Positions 33,693-48,214 of a DNA stretch of 64,000 nt are shown piece by piece; position 1 is the first letter of the stretch, and the number at the start of each line of letters is the position of its first letter. A program made the position numbers and the translations under genes. The notes under the pieces were generated by a model. That model searched no databases. It had not been told where the DNA came from and worked only from the letters and a program-made list of their open reading frames with translations. The DNA comes from JASHUC01 sp963849095. GTDB lineage: Bacteria > Pseudomonadota > Gammaproteobacteria > Steroidobacterales > Steroidobacteraceae. Location of the stretch: assembly GCA_963849095.1 (NCBI GenBank), contig CAWKGA010000001.1, positions 434,001-498,000 on the forward strand, read 5' to 3'.

Positions 33693-36664
33693 GGCGGGGC
33701 TTCTTCTACGTCTTGAGGGGCCGTCGCGAGAAGCGCGACGGGAAAGCTCTCGAGCACCTCCTCCACCGCCAGCGCGCGCCGTCCGTCAAATTGGCGGACG
33801 GATGAGCGTGCGCCGTCGAAGAGTCCAACCAGCATGCCTGCCGGAAGATCGGCTGGCAACTCCACCCGGGTGCCGCTCCAGACGCGCGCGCCGAGCGGCC
33901 AGTCAATTCCCGGCTGCAGGAGCTTGCGGTACAGCCGCGGCGCCACGGTGATGCAGAATTCCTCCCCGTGCCGGCGGGCGAACGCGCACACGTGCGCCGC
34001 GCAGGGTCCGGCGGCTCTGAGCGGCAGGTACTCCCCGTGACTGAACAGCCGCTCGTGAGCCCGGCGCCACTCGAGGGTGCGTGAGATCACGTACAGCTTG
34101 GCGCGCCCGTCGGGCAGGGTGTCGAGGAGCTCGCGGGCCCGCGTCGCGATCTCCTTGGGCGGCAGGCCGCTCCAGCCCCTGAGCTCGCGCAGGAGGCGCC
34201 CGCGCAGTCCGTAGTCCACCGGCCGGCGGTTATCCGGGTCGACGAGCGAGAAGTCCCAGAGCTCGGTGCCCTGATAGGTATCGGGCACGCCGGGCGCGGT
34301 GAGCTTGCACAGCGTCTGCGACAGGGAGCCGAGCAGGCCGAAGCGCGCGCTGCGCCGCGCAGTCGCCACGAGGTCCGCGAAGAACAGATTGCCCGCGCGC
34401 GGGTCGAGAATGCCGCGAATGAATTCCTGCAGGGCCGCCTCGTACGCGGAGTTGACGCTCGACCAGCTGGAGCGGATCTTCGCCTCGCGCACCGCCTTCA
34501 CCATGTAGGCCTCGATGCGCCCGCAGTAATCGGCAGGCAGAGCCTCCTCCGCGGACTCGAACGGCAGCGTGCCGAGCAGGGTCTCGTAGAGCAGATACTC
34601 GTCATTGCGCGACGGCGCCGGGAGGCCCTCCACCTCGCGGCGGCGTGCGCGGTTCATGCGGCTCCAGCGCTCGAGAGCGGCGCGCCACTCTCCGGGCATC
34701 TCCGAGAGCACGTTGATGCGGGCGCGCACGTCCTCCGAGCGCTTGGTGTCGTGCGTGGAGGTTGCGAGCAGCTCGTGCGGCCACTTGCGCGCGCGGTGCT
34801 GCGCATCGGCGTGGAAGGCGCGCACGCTCGTGCCGAAGCTGTCCGGCTCGCCGCCCACCTCGTTGATCGAGACGAGGCGGTTGAAGCGATAGAACGCGGT
34901 GTCCTCGATGCCCTTCGCCGTCACGGGCGCGGTGACCTGCTGGAGCTTCATGGTGAAGGCGCGGGCCGCGGCCGCGACGGCCGGTTCGGCTCCGGGGCCC
35001 TCGCCGAGCAGGACGCCCTGGACGAAGTCGAAGACGGCTGAATCGATCGCCACGTCTCGCCTGGCCGCGGCCACGGCCCACTCGATGTAGCGCCGGTCGT
35101 CGCTCGATACACTCGACACGATGTAGGTGCGGTACACCGGGAAGCACGCGATGACCTCCGTCAGCGCGGCCTTGAGACTGTTCAGCGTCAGATCGCGAGT
35201 GCGCCGCTGGCAGCCTGCGATCTGCGCGAGCTGGTTCGCGATCACGTTGAGCTCCGCGGCGAGCGAGGTTCCGACGATCAGGCGTTTCCCCTCGTACGCG
35301 ACGCTCAGCCATTCGAGCGGCTCGCCGATGAACGTGCGGTAGATCCGGTCGAGGCGCGCCTTGGTGCCGCCGTCGATGAGGAGGCCGTTCACGACGTTCG
35401 CGAATCCGTAGCCCGTGGTGCCGTGCACCGGCCAGTCCTCCGGCAGCCGCTCGAAGCCCGCCGTGATCTTCTCGACGACGAGGTACAGCGGCAGCTCGCC
35501 GGCTGCGATCGGCGCGGCCGGCTCGCCGCCGCCCGAGCCGATCGCCGCCACGCGGCGCTGCAGCCGGCGAAGGTAGCCGGCCGGATCGTACAGTCCGTCC
35601 GTGTGGTCGATCCTCAAGCCGTCGACCTTGTCCTCGGCCAGCAGCTCGAGCACCAGCCGGTGGGTCGCCTCGAACACGGCCTCGTTCTCCATGCGCAGCG
35701 CGGCGAGGTCGTTCACGTCGAAGAAGCGCCGGTAGTTGATCTCGTCGGAGGCCACGCGCCAGTACGCGAGCCGATAGGCCTGCGACTCGAGGAGCTGGTG
35801 CAGCTCGTTCCAGCTCGGCGCATCGCCGGGCCTGCCCGCGAGAGTGCGAGTGGCCGCGTCCATCGCCTCCGCGAGAGCCGGGTGCCCCGCGCACAGCGCG
35901 GCGAGCCGCCGCTTGTGGACTTCCTTGTCGCGATTGCGCTCCTCGACCGCCGCGGGCGTCACCGAGCCGCGCTCCGGCAGATGACCGAAGGCCGTGGCGA
36001 GACTCGAGACTTCCGCCCGCAGCTCGTCCGAGAGGCTGTCCTGCCGCGCCGCCGTGAGGGCGCGCTGCAGGATCGACGAGTAATCCCGGGGATCGAGCGG
36101 AAAGCGGTGCTCGTGATAGAGCACGACGAGCGAGCCGGTCGCGGCGTCGAAGCGCGGCTCGAGCTCGCCGCGCTCCAGCACGTCGCCGTAGTGGTCGCCC
36201 AGGACGGGAACGAGCACCTTGCCCGCGAGCGCCGGATTGATCGGTTGCCAGTCGATATCGAAGAACGGCGCATAGATCGATGCCGGGCCGTTCTCCAGCA
36301 CGTCCATCCACCACGCGTTGTCCGCTCCCATGATGCCGACGTGATTGGGCACGAAGTCGAGGATGTGGCCCATGTGGTGCGAGCGCAGCGCGGCGACGAA
36401 CCGCTCCAGATCGTCCCGGTCGCCGATCTCCGGATTGAGGGTGTTGTGATCGACGATGTCGTAGCCGTGTGTGCTCCCAGGTCGCGCCCGCAGATACGGC
36501 GAGCAGTACACGTGGCTCACGCCGAGGTCGCAGAGATACGGCACGAGCGCCGTGGCATCGCGCAGCGTGAACGATGCATTGAGCTGCAAGCGGTAAGTCG
36601 CCCGCGGAACGATCGCGCGGCGCGCGTGTCGCGCCTGTGGCGCCGCTTTCTCAGGGCTCGTCAT
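33689..36664 (-). CDS. treY: malto-oligosyltrehalose synthase
   Basis: A 991-residue GH13 enzyme that turns the reducing-end glucose of maltodextrin into an alpha,alpha-1,1 bond. Motifs: ATYRLQLNASFTL at the N-terminus, LGVSHVYCSPYLRARPGSTHGYDIVDH, HILDFVPNHVG, DGLRIDHTDGLYDP with the nucleophile Asp, VVEKITAG with the acid Glu, and SVNSAYEAALQEFI near the C-terminus. Frame is intact over the whole length. It overlaps the end of treZ by 14 bp and treZ in turn overlaps glgX, so the three are one operon. Its product feeds TreZ. Confidence 0.95.
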   Translation of the reverse strand: MTSPEKAAPQARHARRAIVPRATYRLQLNASFTLRDATALVPYLCDLGVSHVYCSPYLRARPGSTHGYDIVDHNTLNPEIGDRDDLERFVAALRSHHMGHILDFVPNHVGIMGADNAWWMDVLENGPASIYAPFFDIDWQPINPALAGKVLVPVLGDHYGDVLERGELEPRFDAATGSLVVLYHEHRFPLDPRDYSSILQRALTAARQDSLSDELRAEVSSLATAFGHLPERGSVTPAAVEERNRDKEVHKRRLAALCAGHPALAEAMDAATRTLAGRPGDAPSWNELHQLLESQAYRLAYWRVASDEINYRRFFDVNDLAALRMENEAVFEATHRLVLELLAEDKVDGLRIDHTDGLYDPAGYLRRLQRRVAAIGSGGGEPAAPIAAGELPLYLVVEKITAGFERLPEDWPVHGTTGYGFANVVNGLLIDGGTKARLDRIYRTFIGEPLEWLSVAYEGKRLIVGTSLAAELNVIANQLAQIAGCQRRTRDLTLNSLKAALTEVIACFPVYRTYIVSSVSSDDRRYIEWAVAAARRDVAIDSAVFDFVQGVLLGEGPGAEPAVAAAARAFTMKLQQVTAPVTAKGIEDTAFYRFNRLVSINEVGGEPDSFGTSVRAFHADAQHRARKWPHELLATSTHDTKRSEDVRARINVLSEMPGEWRAALERWSRMNRARRREVEGLPAPSRNDEYLLYETLLGTLPFESAEEALPADYCGRIEAYMVKAVREAKIRSSWSSVNSAYEAALQEFIRGILDPRAGNLFFADLVATARRSARFGLLGSLSQTLCKLTAPGVPDTYQGTELWDFSLVDPDNRRPVDYGLRGRLLRELRGWSGLPPKEIATRARELLDTLPDGRAKLYVISRTLEWRRAHERLFSHGEYLPLRAAGPCAAHVCAFARRHGEEFCITVAPRLYRKLLQPGIDWPLGARVWSGTRVELPADLPAGMLVGLFDGARSSVRQFDGRRALAVEEVLESFPVALLATAPQDVEEAPP

Positions 36665-38522
36665 GGCCGCGCGCCAGGAGCCAGCTGACGCTCCAGGGCT
36701 CGAGCTCTCGGTGAGCGCCGGCTCCGCGGACGAGCGGATGGGTCGTCAAGATCACGCGGCCGGCCTCGACTCGGACCGCCCGCGCCGCGCGATTCGTCAA
36801 GTTGGCGAGCAGTCGGAGAGTCGTGCCATCCGTGAGAGTCCAGTCGACAGCGAAGGCGCCGCTCGCAGCGAGCTCGGCGCAGGTCCGCGAGCGGATGCGC
36901 GGGATGAGCGGAACGATCTCGCGCCGCCGCAGCGCGAGAAGCTTCCGGTAGTGCTCGAGCATCCGGGCCTGCCTCGCATCGAGGATCCGGCTCGAGTTGA
37001 GGTGAGCCGAGCGCGCCGTCGCGGCATCCGTCGGGTCCGGAAGCTCATCGAGCGCGCCTGGGGCGCGGAATCGCTCGAAGTGCGAGAACTCGCGGCGGCG
37101 TCCCTCGCGCACCTTCGCGGCAAGGTCGGGCCCGAAGTCGCAGAAGTACGGGAACGGCTGCGGCGCGGCGCACTCCTCTCCCATGAAGAGCAGGGGCGGA
37201 GAGGGCGCGAGCAGCAGCACCGCGACCGCGGCCCGCAAGGCCTGCTCATCGCTCACGAGACTGCCGATGCGCTCGCCCAGGGCGCGATTGCCGACCTGAT
37301 CGTGGTTCTGCAGGAAGTTGACGAAGCACGTCGGCGGCAGGCGCGAGCTGCGCTCGCCGCGCGCACGCTTCTCGACGCGGGAGATCTCGCCCTGGAAGCC
37401 GAAGCCTTCCGCGAGGCAGCGGCAGAGCATCGCCTGGGGGCGATCGGTGTAATCCTCGTAGTAGCCGTCCGACTCGCCGGTGAGGATCACGTGCAGGCAG
37501 TGGTGGAAATCGTCGTTCCACTGGGCGTCGAACGTGTCGGGCGCGCCCGGGGCGCCGAGGAAGCGCGCCTCGTTCGCGACGTTCTCCAGCACGAGGTAGA
37601 TCGGTCGCCCGCGTCCCGGACCCGCGCGTGCGGCGCGGGCGATCTCGGTGAGGATGTGCGGGCTGCCGTCGTCGCGAATGGCGTGAACGGCGTCGTACCG
37701 CAGTCCGTCGAGGTGGTACTCCTCGAGCCAGAAGAGCGTGTTGTGGACGAAGAAGTCGCGGACCGTGCGGCTCGCCTCGCCGTCGAAGTTGATCGCGGCG
37801 CCCCACGGCGTTCGGTGCCGCTCGGTGAGAAACTGCGGCGCGTAACGGCCGAGATGGTTGCCTTCGGGTCCGAAGTGGTTGTACACCACATCGAGCATCA
37901 CCGCGAGGCCGCGGCCGTGAGCGGCCGAGATGAGCGACTTGAGCTCGTGCGGGGCTCCGTAGGCGGCGTCCGGCGCGTAAGGCAGCACACCGTCGTAGCC
38001 CCAGCCGCGCCGGCCCGGAAAATCCGCGAGCGGCATCAGCTCGATCACGGTGACGCCGAGCTCGACGAGATAATCGAGCTTGCGCTCGACACCGAGGAAC
38101 GTGCCTTCCTCGCTGAACGTACCGACGTGCAGCTCATAGATGACCGCTTCGTGCCAATCGCGCGCGCGCCACCCGCCGTCCGTCCACTCGAAGGCTGCCG
38201 GATCGATCACCTCGCTCGGTCCGTCCACGTCCCGCGGATTGAACCGCGAGGCGGGATCGGGCACATCGAAGCAACCGTCGATGCGATATCGATAGAGGCT
38301 TCCAGCGTGCGCGGCCGGCGTGACGAGCTCGAACCAGCCGTCGCGGGCCGGGCCCATGGCGAGCCCGCGTGCATCGCTTCCCTCGTACAGCAGGAGATCC
38401 ACGCTCCTGGCGGCCGGCGCCCAGAGGCGAAAGCGCACGCTGCCATCCGCGGTGATCTCGGCGCCGAACGGCATGCCGTGCGACCGGCGAGCCGCGGGGT
38501 GGGCGCTCAAGCGCTCAGTCAC
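36651..38522 (-). CDS. treZ: malto-oligosyltrehalose trehalohydrolase
   Basis: A 623-residue GH13 enzyme that releases trehalose from maltooligosyltrehalose. The N-terminal CBM48-like domain starts MPFGAEITADGSVRFRLWAPAA. The barrel shows DVVYNHFGPEGN, LDGLRYDAVHAI with the nucleophile Asp, YLVLENVANEARF with the acid Glu, and VNFLQNHDQVGNRALGERI. GTG 38522 is taken rather than ATG 38474 because the extra residues RRSHG before MPFGAE resemble the TreZ family start; it overlaps the glgX stop by 8 bp (GTGACTGA). Frame is intact. Confidence 0.93.
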   Translation of the reverse strand: MTERLSAHPAARRSHGMPFGAEITADGSVRFRLWAPAARSVDLLLYEGSDARGLAMGPARDGWFELVTPAAHAGSLYRYRIDGCFDVPDPASRFNPRDVDGPSEVIDPAAFEWTDGGWRARDWHEAVIYELHVGTFSEEGTFLGVERKLDYLVELGVTVIELMPLADFPGRRGWGYDGVLPYAPDAAYGAPHELKSLISAAHGRGLAVMLDVVYNHFGPEGNHLGRYAPQFLTERHRTPWGAAINFDGEASRTVRDFFVHNTLFWLEEYHLDGLRYDAVHAIRDDGSPHILTEIARAARAGPGRGRPIYLVLENVANEARFLGAPGAPDTFDAQWNDDFHHCLHVILTGESDGYYEDYTDRPQAMLCRCLAEGFGFQGEISRVEKRARGERSSRLPPTCFVNFLQNHDQVGNRALGERIGSLVSDEQALRAAVAVLLLAPSPPLLFMGEECAAPQPFPYFCDFGPDLAAKVREGRRREFSHFERFRAPGALDELPDPTDAATARSAHLNSSRILDARQARMLEHYRKLLALRRREIVPLIPRIRSRTCAELAASGAFAVDWTLTDGTTLRLLANLTNRAARAVRVEAGRVILTTHPLVRGAGAHRELEPWSVSWLLARGHDEP

Positions 38523-40771
38523 GGCCCATCTCGCAGAGCAAGGCGAGCGAGCGGCCCTGCAGCGCATAGGCGGCACCGGGAGCGAGAGGCTCGCCGGCGG
38601 AGAGCGGATCCCCGGGAGCGGCCGTATCGAGCACGAGCCGCCAGCGAATGCCCTGCCGGAACTGCGGCAGCGCGAAGGAGATGGTCTCGTAGTGAGCGTT
38701 GAGGAGCAGCAGGAAGTTGTCGTCCAGCACCCGCCGTCCGCGCCGCTCGAGGCGCTCGAGGGCGGCGCCCGAGAGAAAGACGCCGAGGCAGCGCGCGGAC
38801 TCCTGGTCCCACTCGCGCTCGGTCATCTCCGTGCCGGCGGGCGTGAGCCATGCCACCTCCTTGGTGCCATCGCCTGCGACGGGTCGGCCCTGCAGAAAGC
38901 GGCGCCGGGCGAACACGGGATGCTGGCGCCGCAGGGCCACCATGCGGCTCACGAAGTTCAAGAACTCGCGCTGCTCGTCCGTGAGCTCCCAGTCGAGCCA
39001 GGAGATCTCGTTGTCCTGGCAGTAGGGGTTGTTGTTGCCGTTCTGGGTGCGGCTCAGCTCATCGCCGCCGAGCAGCATCGGCACTCCCTGCGAGAGCAAC
39101 AGCGTCGCAACGAGGTTGCGCTTCCGCCGCTCACGCAGGGCACGGATGGCGGGATCCTCCGTCGGTCCCTCGGCGCCGCAGTTCCAGGAGCGATTGTTGT
39201 CGCTGCCGTCGCGGTTGTCCTCCCCGTTCGCCTCGTTGTGCTTCTGGTTGTAGCTCACGAGGTCCTGGAGCGTGAACCCGTCGTGCGCGGTGATGAAGTT
39301 GATGCTCGCGTGGGGCTTGCGGCCGCTCGCCTCGTAGAGATCGGCGGAGCCGAGAAAGCGGCGCGCGAACTCGCCGATGAGCCCGCCGTCGCCCTTCCAG
39401 TAGGAGCGCATGCTGTCGCGGTACTTGTCGTTCCACTCGTTCCAGCCGGGCGGGAAGTTCCCGACCTGATAGCCTCCGGCGCCCACGTCCCAGGGCTCCG
39501 CGATGAGCTTCACCTGCGACAGCACGGGATCCTGGGAGATCGTATCGAAGAACGAGCCGAGCCGATCCACCTCGAAGAGCTCGCGGGCGAGAGCCGCTGC
39601 CAGATCGAACCGGAAGCCGTCGACATGCATCTCGGTCACCCAGTACCGCAGCGAATCCATGATGAGCTGCAGGACTCTGGGGTGCTGCAGGTTGAGGGTA
39701 TTGCCGGTGCCGGTGAAATCCATGTAGTAACGAGGATTCTCGGGGGACAGCCGGTAATAGGAGGCGTTGTCCACGCCGCGGAAGCTCAACGTCGGCCCGA
39801 GTTGATTGCCTTCCGCGGTGTGGTTGTACACGACGTCGAGAATGACCTCGATTCCCGCGGAGTGCAGCGTCTTGACCATCGTCTTGAATTCATTGATGCC
39901 GCCCGTCGCGCTGTATCGCATCTCCGGAACGAAGAAGCCGATGGTGTTGTAGCCCCAGTAGTTCTTGAGACCCCGCTCGAGCAGGTTGCGGTCGTCCACG
40001 AACGCATGCACCGGCATGAGCTCCACCGCGGTGACGCCGAGCCGCAGCAGATGCTCGATGATGGGTGCCGTCGCCACGCCCGCGTACGTCCCTCGCAGCT
40101 CGGGCGGCACTTCCGGGTGCCTCATCGTCATGCCGCGCACGTGCAGCTCGTAGATCACCGTGTCGTGCCACGGCGTGCGCGGCGGACGATCGTCGCCCCA
40201 CGTGAACGCGGAGTCGACGACACGGCACTTGGGCAGGCCCGGTGCGCTGTCGCGCTTGTCGAAGGAGAGGTCCGCCTTCGAGTGGCCGATGCGGTAGCCG
40301 AAGTGCGCGTCGCTCCAGCGCAGCCGGCCTTCGATCAGCTTCGCATAGGGCTCGATCAGAAGCTTGTTGGGATTGAACCGGTGGCCCTTCTCGGGCTCGT
40401 AGGGGCCGTGGATGCGGTAGCCATAGAGCAGGCCGGGACGCGCCTCCGGCAGGTAGCTGTGCCAGATGAGGTCGGTACGCTCGCGCTGCTCGATGCGCTC
40501 GAGCTCGTGCCGGCCGGAAGGATCGAACAAGCACAGCTCGACCCGGGTTGCGTGCTCGGAGAACAGCGAGAAGTTGACGCCTTCCCCATCCCACGTGGCG
40601 CCGCGCGGGTAAGGCTGTCCCGGCCATACGGCCGTGATGCGCGTGCCGAGCGAGCCGGCGCGGTCCGGGTGCGCGCCTCGCCGGTCGGCCGCGGTGCGCG
40701 CCGCGGTCGGAACGAATCACCGGGGCGCTGAGACCCGTGTCGTGGCCGTCCTGTGTGCTCTCGTCGTTCAT
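38515..40771 (-). CDS. glgX: glycogen debranching enzyme GlgX, with an N-terminal frameshift
   Basis: An isoamylase-type GH13 enzyme that removes alpha-1,6 branches. The main frame covers CBM48 (ATWDGEGVNFSLFSEHAT) and the barrel: LGVTAVELMPVHAFV, DVVYNHTAEGN, VDGFRFDLAAAL with the nucleophile Asp, KLIAEPWDVGAGGYQVG with the acid Glu, and FITAHDGFTLQDLVSYN. The likely start, ATG 40771 with AGGAG 4 nt upstream, is in another frame (MNDESTQDGHDTG); one base must be dropped between about 40640 and 40720 to join it. In the downstream frame no ATG, GTG or TTG occurs before codon TTG 40530, which would cut off the CBM48 start. One inserted base explains all this. Confidence 0.88.
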
Positions 40772-40799
40772 CGCGCTCCTCGCCTCCGCCGTGCCGGTA

Positions 40800-44160
<3,361 letters not shown>

Positions 44161-44184
44161 CGAACTCAATACCCCCGGTGAGAG

Positions 44185-46215
44185 CTAGAGAAAATAATCG
44201 AAATCTCGCTCGCGTGCGCAGGCGCCGCCGGACGCGCAGGATGTGCGTGGGCGCCTGCGGATCGAGCAGCACGAAGTTGCGCCGCCCCTGCCACAGGAAC
44301 CTGGCTCCAGAGAGCAAGTCGTGCACCTGAAAGGGCTGGTCGGCGTCGAGTCCGAGCGCGGCGAGATCGAGATCGAGCCAGCCGGACTGGGCGTGGTGCG
44401 GATCGAGATTGACCACGGTGAGGATCACATTGAGATGGTCCGGCGTCGCCTTGCTGTAGGCGATCAGCGTCTCGTTGTCGAGCGGATGGAACGTGAGCCC
44501 GAGGTTCGCTCTGCAGCGCCGGATTCTCGCGGCGGATGCGGTTGATGCGCGCGATGAAGTCGCGCGAGGCTGTCGGGGCGGTCGAGGTTCCAGAGGCGCA
44601 GCTGGTATTTCTCGGAGTCGCGGTACTCCTCGCTGCCCGGCTCGCGCGCCTCGTGCTCCATCAGCTCGAACGCCGGCCCGTAGATGCCGTAGCTCGCGCC
44701 GAGGGTCGCGGCGAGAACCAGCCTCGCCATGAAGGCCGCGCGGCCGCCGAACTGCAGGTACTCGGTGAGGATGTCCGGCGTGTTCGGCCAGAGATTCGGG
44801 CGGAAGTACTCGCTCGACGGGCGCCGAGCCGAGCTCGCGTGAAGTACTCGCTCGAGCTCGCGCTTGCGTGTTGCGCCAGGCGAAGTAGGTGTACGACTGG
44901 GTGAAGCCGAGCTTCGCGAGGCGGTGCATGACCTTCGGGCGCGTGAACGCCTCGGCGAGGAAGATCACCTCGGGCGAGCGGCGCCGCACCTCGCCGATCA
45001 GCCACTCCCAGAACGCGAACGGCTTGGTGTGCGGATTGTCGACGCGGAAGATGCGCACGCCCTGCTCGATCCAGAACTCGACGACGCTCTTCGAGCTCCG
45101 CCCACAGCTCCCGCCAGGCGGCGCGTCTCGAAGTCGAACGGATAGATGTCCTGGTACTTCTTCGGCGGATTCTCCGCGTACTGGATCGTGCCGTCCGGGC
45201 GCTCGAGGAACCATTCCGGATGCTCGCGCACGTAGGGATGATCCGGGCTGCACTGGAAGGCGAGGTCGAGCGCGATCTCGATGCCGAGCTCCGCGGCCCG
45301 CGCGAGCAGGCGCCGGAAGTCCTCGAGCGTGCCGAGGTCGCGGGTGAATGGCCTTGTGGCCGCCCGGCTGCGCTGCCGATCGCCCAGGGGCTGCCCGGAT
45401 CGCCCGGGGCGGCGCCGGTGCGGTTGTTGGCGCCCTTGCGCTGCGTGATCGCCGATCGGATGGATCGGGCGGCAGGTAGAGCACATCGAAGCCCATCTCG
45501 GCGACGTAGGGCAGGCGCGCCTCGCAGTCGGCGAGCGTGCCGTGCGCGCCGGGCGCCGCGGCGGCCGAGCGCGGAAACATCTCGTACCAGGTCGAGAAGC
45601 GCGCGCGCTCGCGGTCGACGGTCGACGGCGAGCGGCGGCTCGTGCCGCGCCACCTGCGCGGGATCGGGGTAGCGCCGCGCGAGGTCGTGCAGCTCGTCGG
45701 CTTGCGCGCAGGCGACCCGGCTCGGAGATCGTGGCATCCGCCGCACCGAGCGACAGGGCCCACTCCTCGAGGCGGCGCGCTCTCCTCGCCACCGGCCGCG
45801 TGCCGCCGCTGCCCGTACGAGCTGCGCTCCGCGCTGCAGGTCGACGCTCACGTCCTGCCCGGCGGCATGCTTCTTCGCGAGATCCGCGCGCCAGGTCTCG
45901 AGAGTGATCCACCCAGGCGACGATCGTGTAGCGATAGCGCCCGAGCCGCTCGCACGGTGAACTCCGCTCGCCAGCGATCGTTGCCGAGCCGGAGCCATCG
46001 GCACGCGCTGCCAGTCGCTCTGCGATTCCGGCCGGTACAGCAGCGCGCACGCCACCGCGTCGTGGCCGTCGGCGAACACGTCGGCCTCGACCACGACCGT
46101 CTCGCCGCAGACACGCTTGGCCGGGAAGCGGCCGCCGTCGACACACGGCGCGATGCGCTCGATCGACGACGCGCGCCGTGCCGTCGGTCGTCGGCCCGGC
46201 CGGCGACGTGCTCAT
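44185..46215 (-). pseudogene. glgE: alpha-1,4-glucan:maltose-1-phosphate maltosyltransferase GlgE, interrupted by many frameshifts
   Basis: Starts at ATG 46215 (MSTSPAGPTTDG) and ends at TAG 44185-44187 after a RDFDYFL tail. Recovered segments in order: VVVEADVFADGHD and EFTVERLGRYRYTIVAWVDH (DUF3416 N-terminal domain), FSTWYEMFPRSA, MGFDVLYLPPIHPIG, LGIEIALDLAFQCSPDHPYV, EQGVRIFRVDNPHTKPF with the nucleophile Asp, VIFLAEAFTRPKVM with the acid Glu, and the C-terminal domain HLNVILTVVNLDPHHAQSGWLD. GlgE extends alpha-glucan with maltose 1-phosphate. Many single-base insertions; in one stretch near 44830-44890 four occur within 80 bp. Between them motifs are perfect. Confidence 0.82.
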
Positions 46216-48114
46216 GCGGGCTCGCAGGAACAGCACGCCGAGCGGCGGCAGCGTCAGAGCTCAGTGAATGAAAGCGGCCGTGCGAGGGCAGCGGCGCAGC
46301 CTCGACCGCCGCCGAGGTTGCCCTGGCCGCTGCCGCCGTAGTCCCGCGCGTCGCTGTTCAGGCGCTCGCGCCAGACGCCCGCCGCGCGGCACGCCGACCC
46401 GGTAGTTCGTCGCGCGGCACCGGCGTGAAGTTGCAGACGACCAGGACCACGGCGCCTGCGAGCGCGGCCTTGCGCAGGAACGCGATGACGCTCGACTCGG
46501 CGTCGTTGCAGTCGAGCCACTCGAAGCCGTCGGGGGAGAAGTCGAGCTCGTAGAGCGCCGGGGTCGCGCGGTAGAGGCGATTGAGGTCGCGCACCCAGCG
46601 CTGCACGCCCGCGTGCAGCGGGTACTGCGAGCACGTGCCATTCGAGGCTCTCCTCGTGCTGCCATTCGCGCCGCTGCCCGAACTCCGCCGCCCATGAACA
46701 GCAGCTTCTTGCCCGGATGCCCCCACATGTAGCCGAACAGCAGCCGCAGGTTCGCGAACTGCTGCCACTCGTCGCCCGGCATCTTGCCGATCAGCGAGCC
46801 CTTGCCGTACACGACCTCGTCGTGCGAGAGCGGCAGCACGAAGTTCTCGCGTGAACGCGTACCAGATCGAGAACGTGAGCGCGTTGTGGCGGTACTTGCG
46901 GAAGATCGGGTCGGTCTTGAAGTACTGGAGCGTGTCGTGCATCCAGCCCATGTTCCACTTGAGGCCGAAGCCGAGCCCCCCGAGGTAGGTCGGGCCGCGA
47001 CACCATCGGCCAGGCCGTCGACTCCTCGGCGATGGTCTGCGTCGCGGGGAAATCCCGGTAGACCGCGTTGTTGATCTGCTTCGCGAACTCCACGGCCTCG
47101 AGGTTCTCGTGCCCGCCGAAGCGGTTCGGGATCCACTCGCCCTCGCGGCGGCCGTAGTCGAGATAGAGCATCGAGGCGACGGCATCGACGCGCAGCGCGT
47201 CGACGTGGTAGACGTCGAGCCAGAAGAGCGCGCTGCTGCCCAAGAAATTGCGCACCTCGGCGCGGCCGTAATTGAAGATGGAGCTGTTCCATTCCGGGTG
47301 GTAGCCCTGGCGCGGGTCGGCGTGCTCGTAGAGATGCGTGCCGTCGAAGAACGCGAGTCCGTGCTCGTCGCTCGGGAAGTGCGAGGGCACCCAGTCGAGA
47401 ATGACGCCGATGCCGCGCTGGTGCAGGTGCTCGACGAGGTACATGAAGTCCTGCGGCGTGCCGTAGCGGGCGGTCGGCGCGAAGTAGCCCGTCACCTGGT
47501 AGCCCCAGGATCCGTAGAACGGATGCTCCATGACGGGCAGCAGCTCGACGTGCGTGAAGCCCATGTCGATCACGTAGTCCGCGAGCTCGATGCGCGAGCT
47601 CGCGGTAGGTGAGGGCGCGGTCGTGGTCCTCGGGCACCCGCCGCCAGGAGCCGAGGTGCACCTCGTAGATGGACCAGGGCGCATCGAGCGCGTTGAGGCG
47701 TGCGCGGTCACGCTGCCAGGTCAGGTCGTCCCACTCGTACTTAAGGTCCCAGACGACGGACGCCGTGCGCGGCGGCAATTCCGAGCGAAAGGCGAACGGG
47801 TCGTTCTTGTCCACGCGGTAGCCGCCGAGCCGGGAGAGGATGTGGTACTTGTAGAGCGCTCCCGGGCCCACCTCCGGGATGAAGCCTTCCCAGATGCCCG
47901 ACTGATCGGAGCGCGGCTCGAGCGCGTTCCGCTCGGGGGTCCAGCCGTTGAAGTCGCCGACGACGCTCACGGCGTCGGCGTTGGGAGCCCACACTGCGAA
48001 GCGCGTTCCCTTGCGTCCGTCCACGACCGTCGGGTGCGCGCCGAGCTTCTCGTAGGCGCGGTAGAGCGTGCCTTCCTTGAAGAGATAGATATCGTTCTGC
48101 GTGAGATCGGGCAT
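46212..48114 (-). pseudogene. glgB: 1,4-alpha-glucan branching enzyme GlgB, interrupted by frameshifts in its last 1.4 kb
   Basis: The first 500 bp (ATG 48114 to about 47600) are clean: MPDLTQNDIYLFKEGTLYRA, FAVWAPNADAVSVVGDFNGW (CBM48) and SIYEVHLGSWRR. Beyond that the frame shifts at about 47598, 46990, 46852, 46685, 46625 and several times before 46220. Recovered motifs: MGFTHVELLPVMEHPFYGSWGYQ, DWVPSHFPSDEHGL, VDALRVDAVASMLYLDY with the nucleophile Asp, IAEESTAWPMV with the acid Glu, LPLSHDEVVYGKGSL, ending HSLSLTLPPLGVLFL. After correction the stop probably overlaps the glgE ATG (ATGA). GlgB introduces alpha-1,6 branches and completes the GlgE pathway. Confidence 0.83.
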
Positions 48115-48214
48115 GAGGTTACTCGACAAAACGCTGCAGCGCGCGGGCGGTTCCGCTTCGGGGCATCCTACACGCTCGCGGGCCCCTCCCGCGCTTCTGC
48201 TAAGGTAGCGCCCC

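Noticed and set aside
36663..38702. 679-codon plus-strand frame opposite treZ
   Set aside because: Shadow of treZ, which is intact and carries all GH13 motifs.
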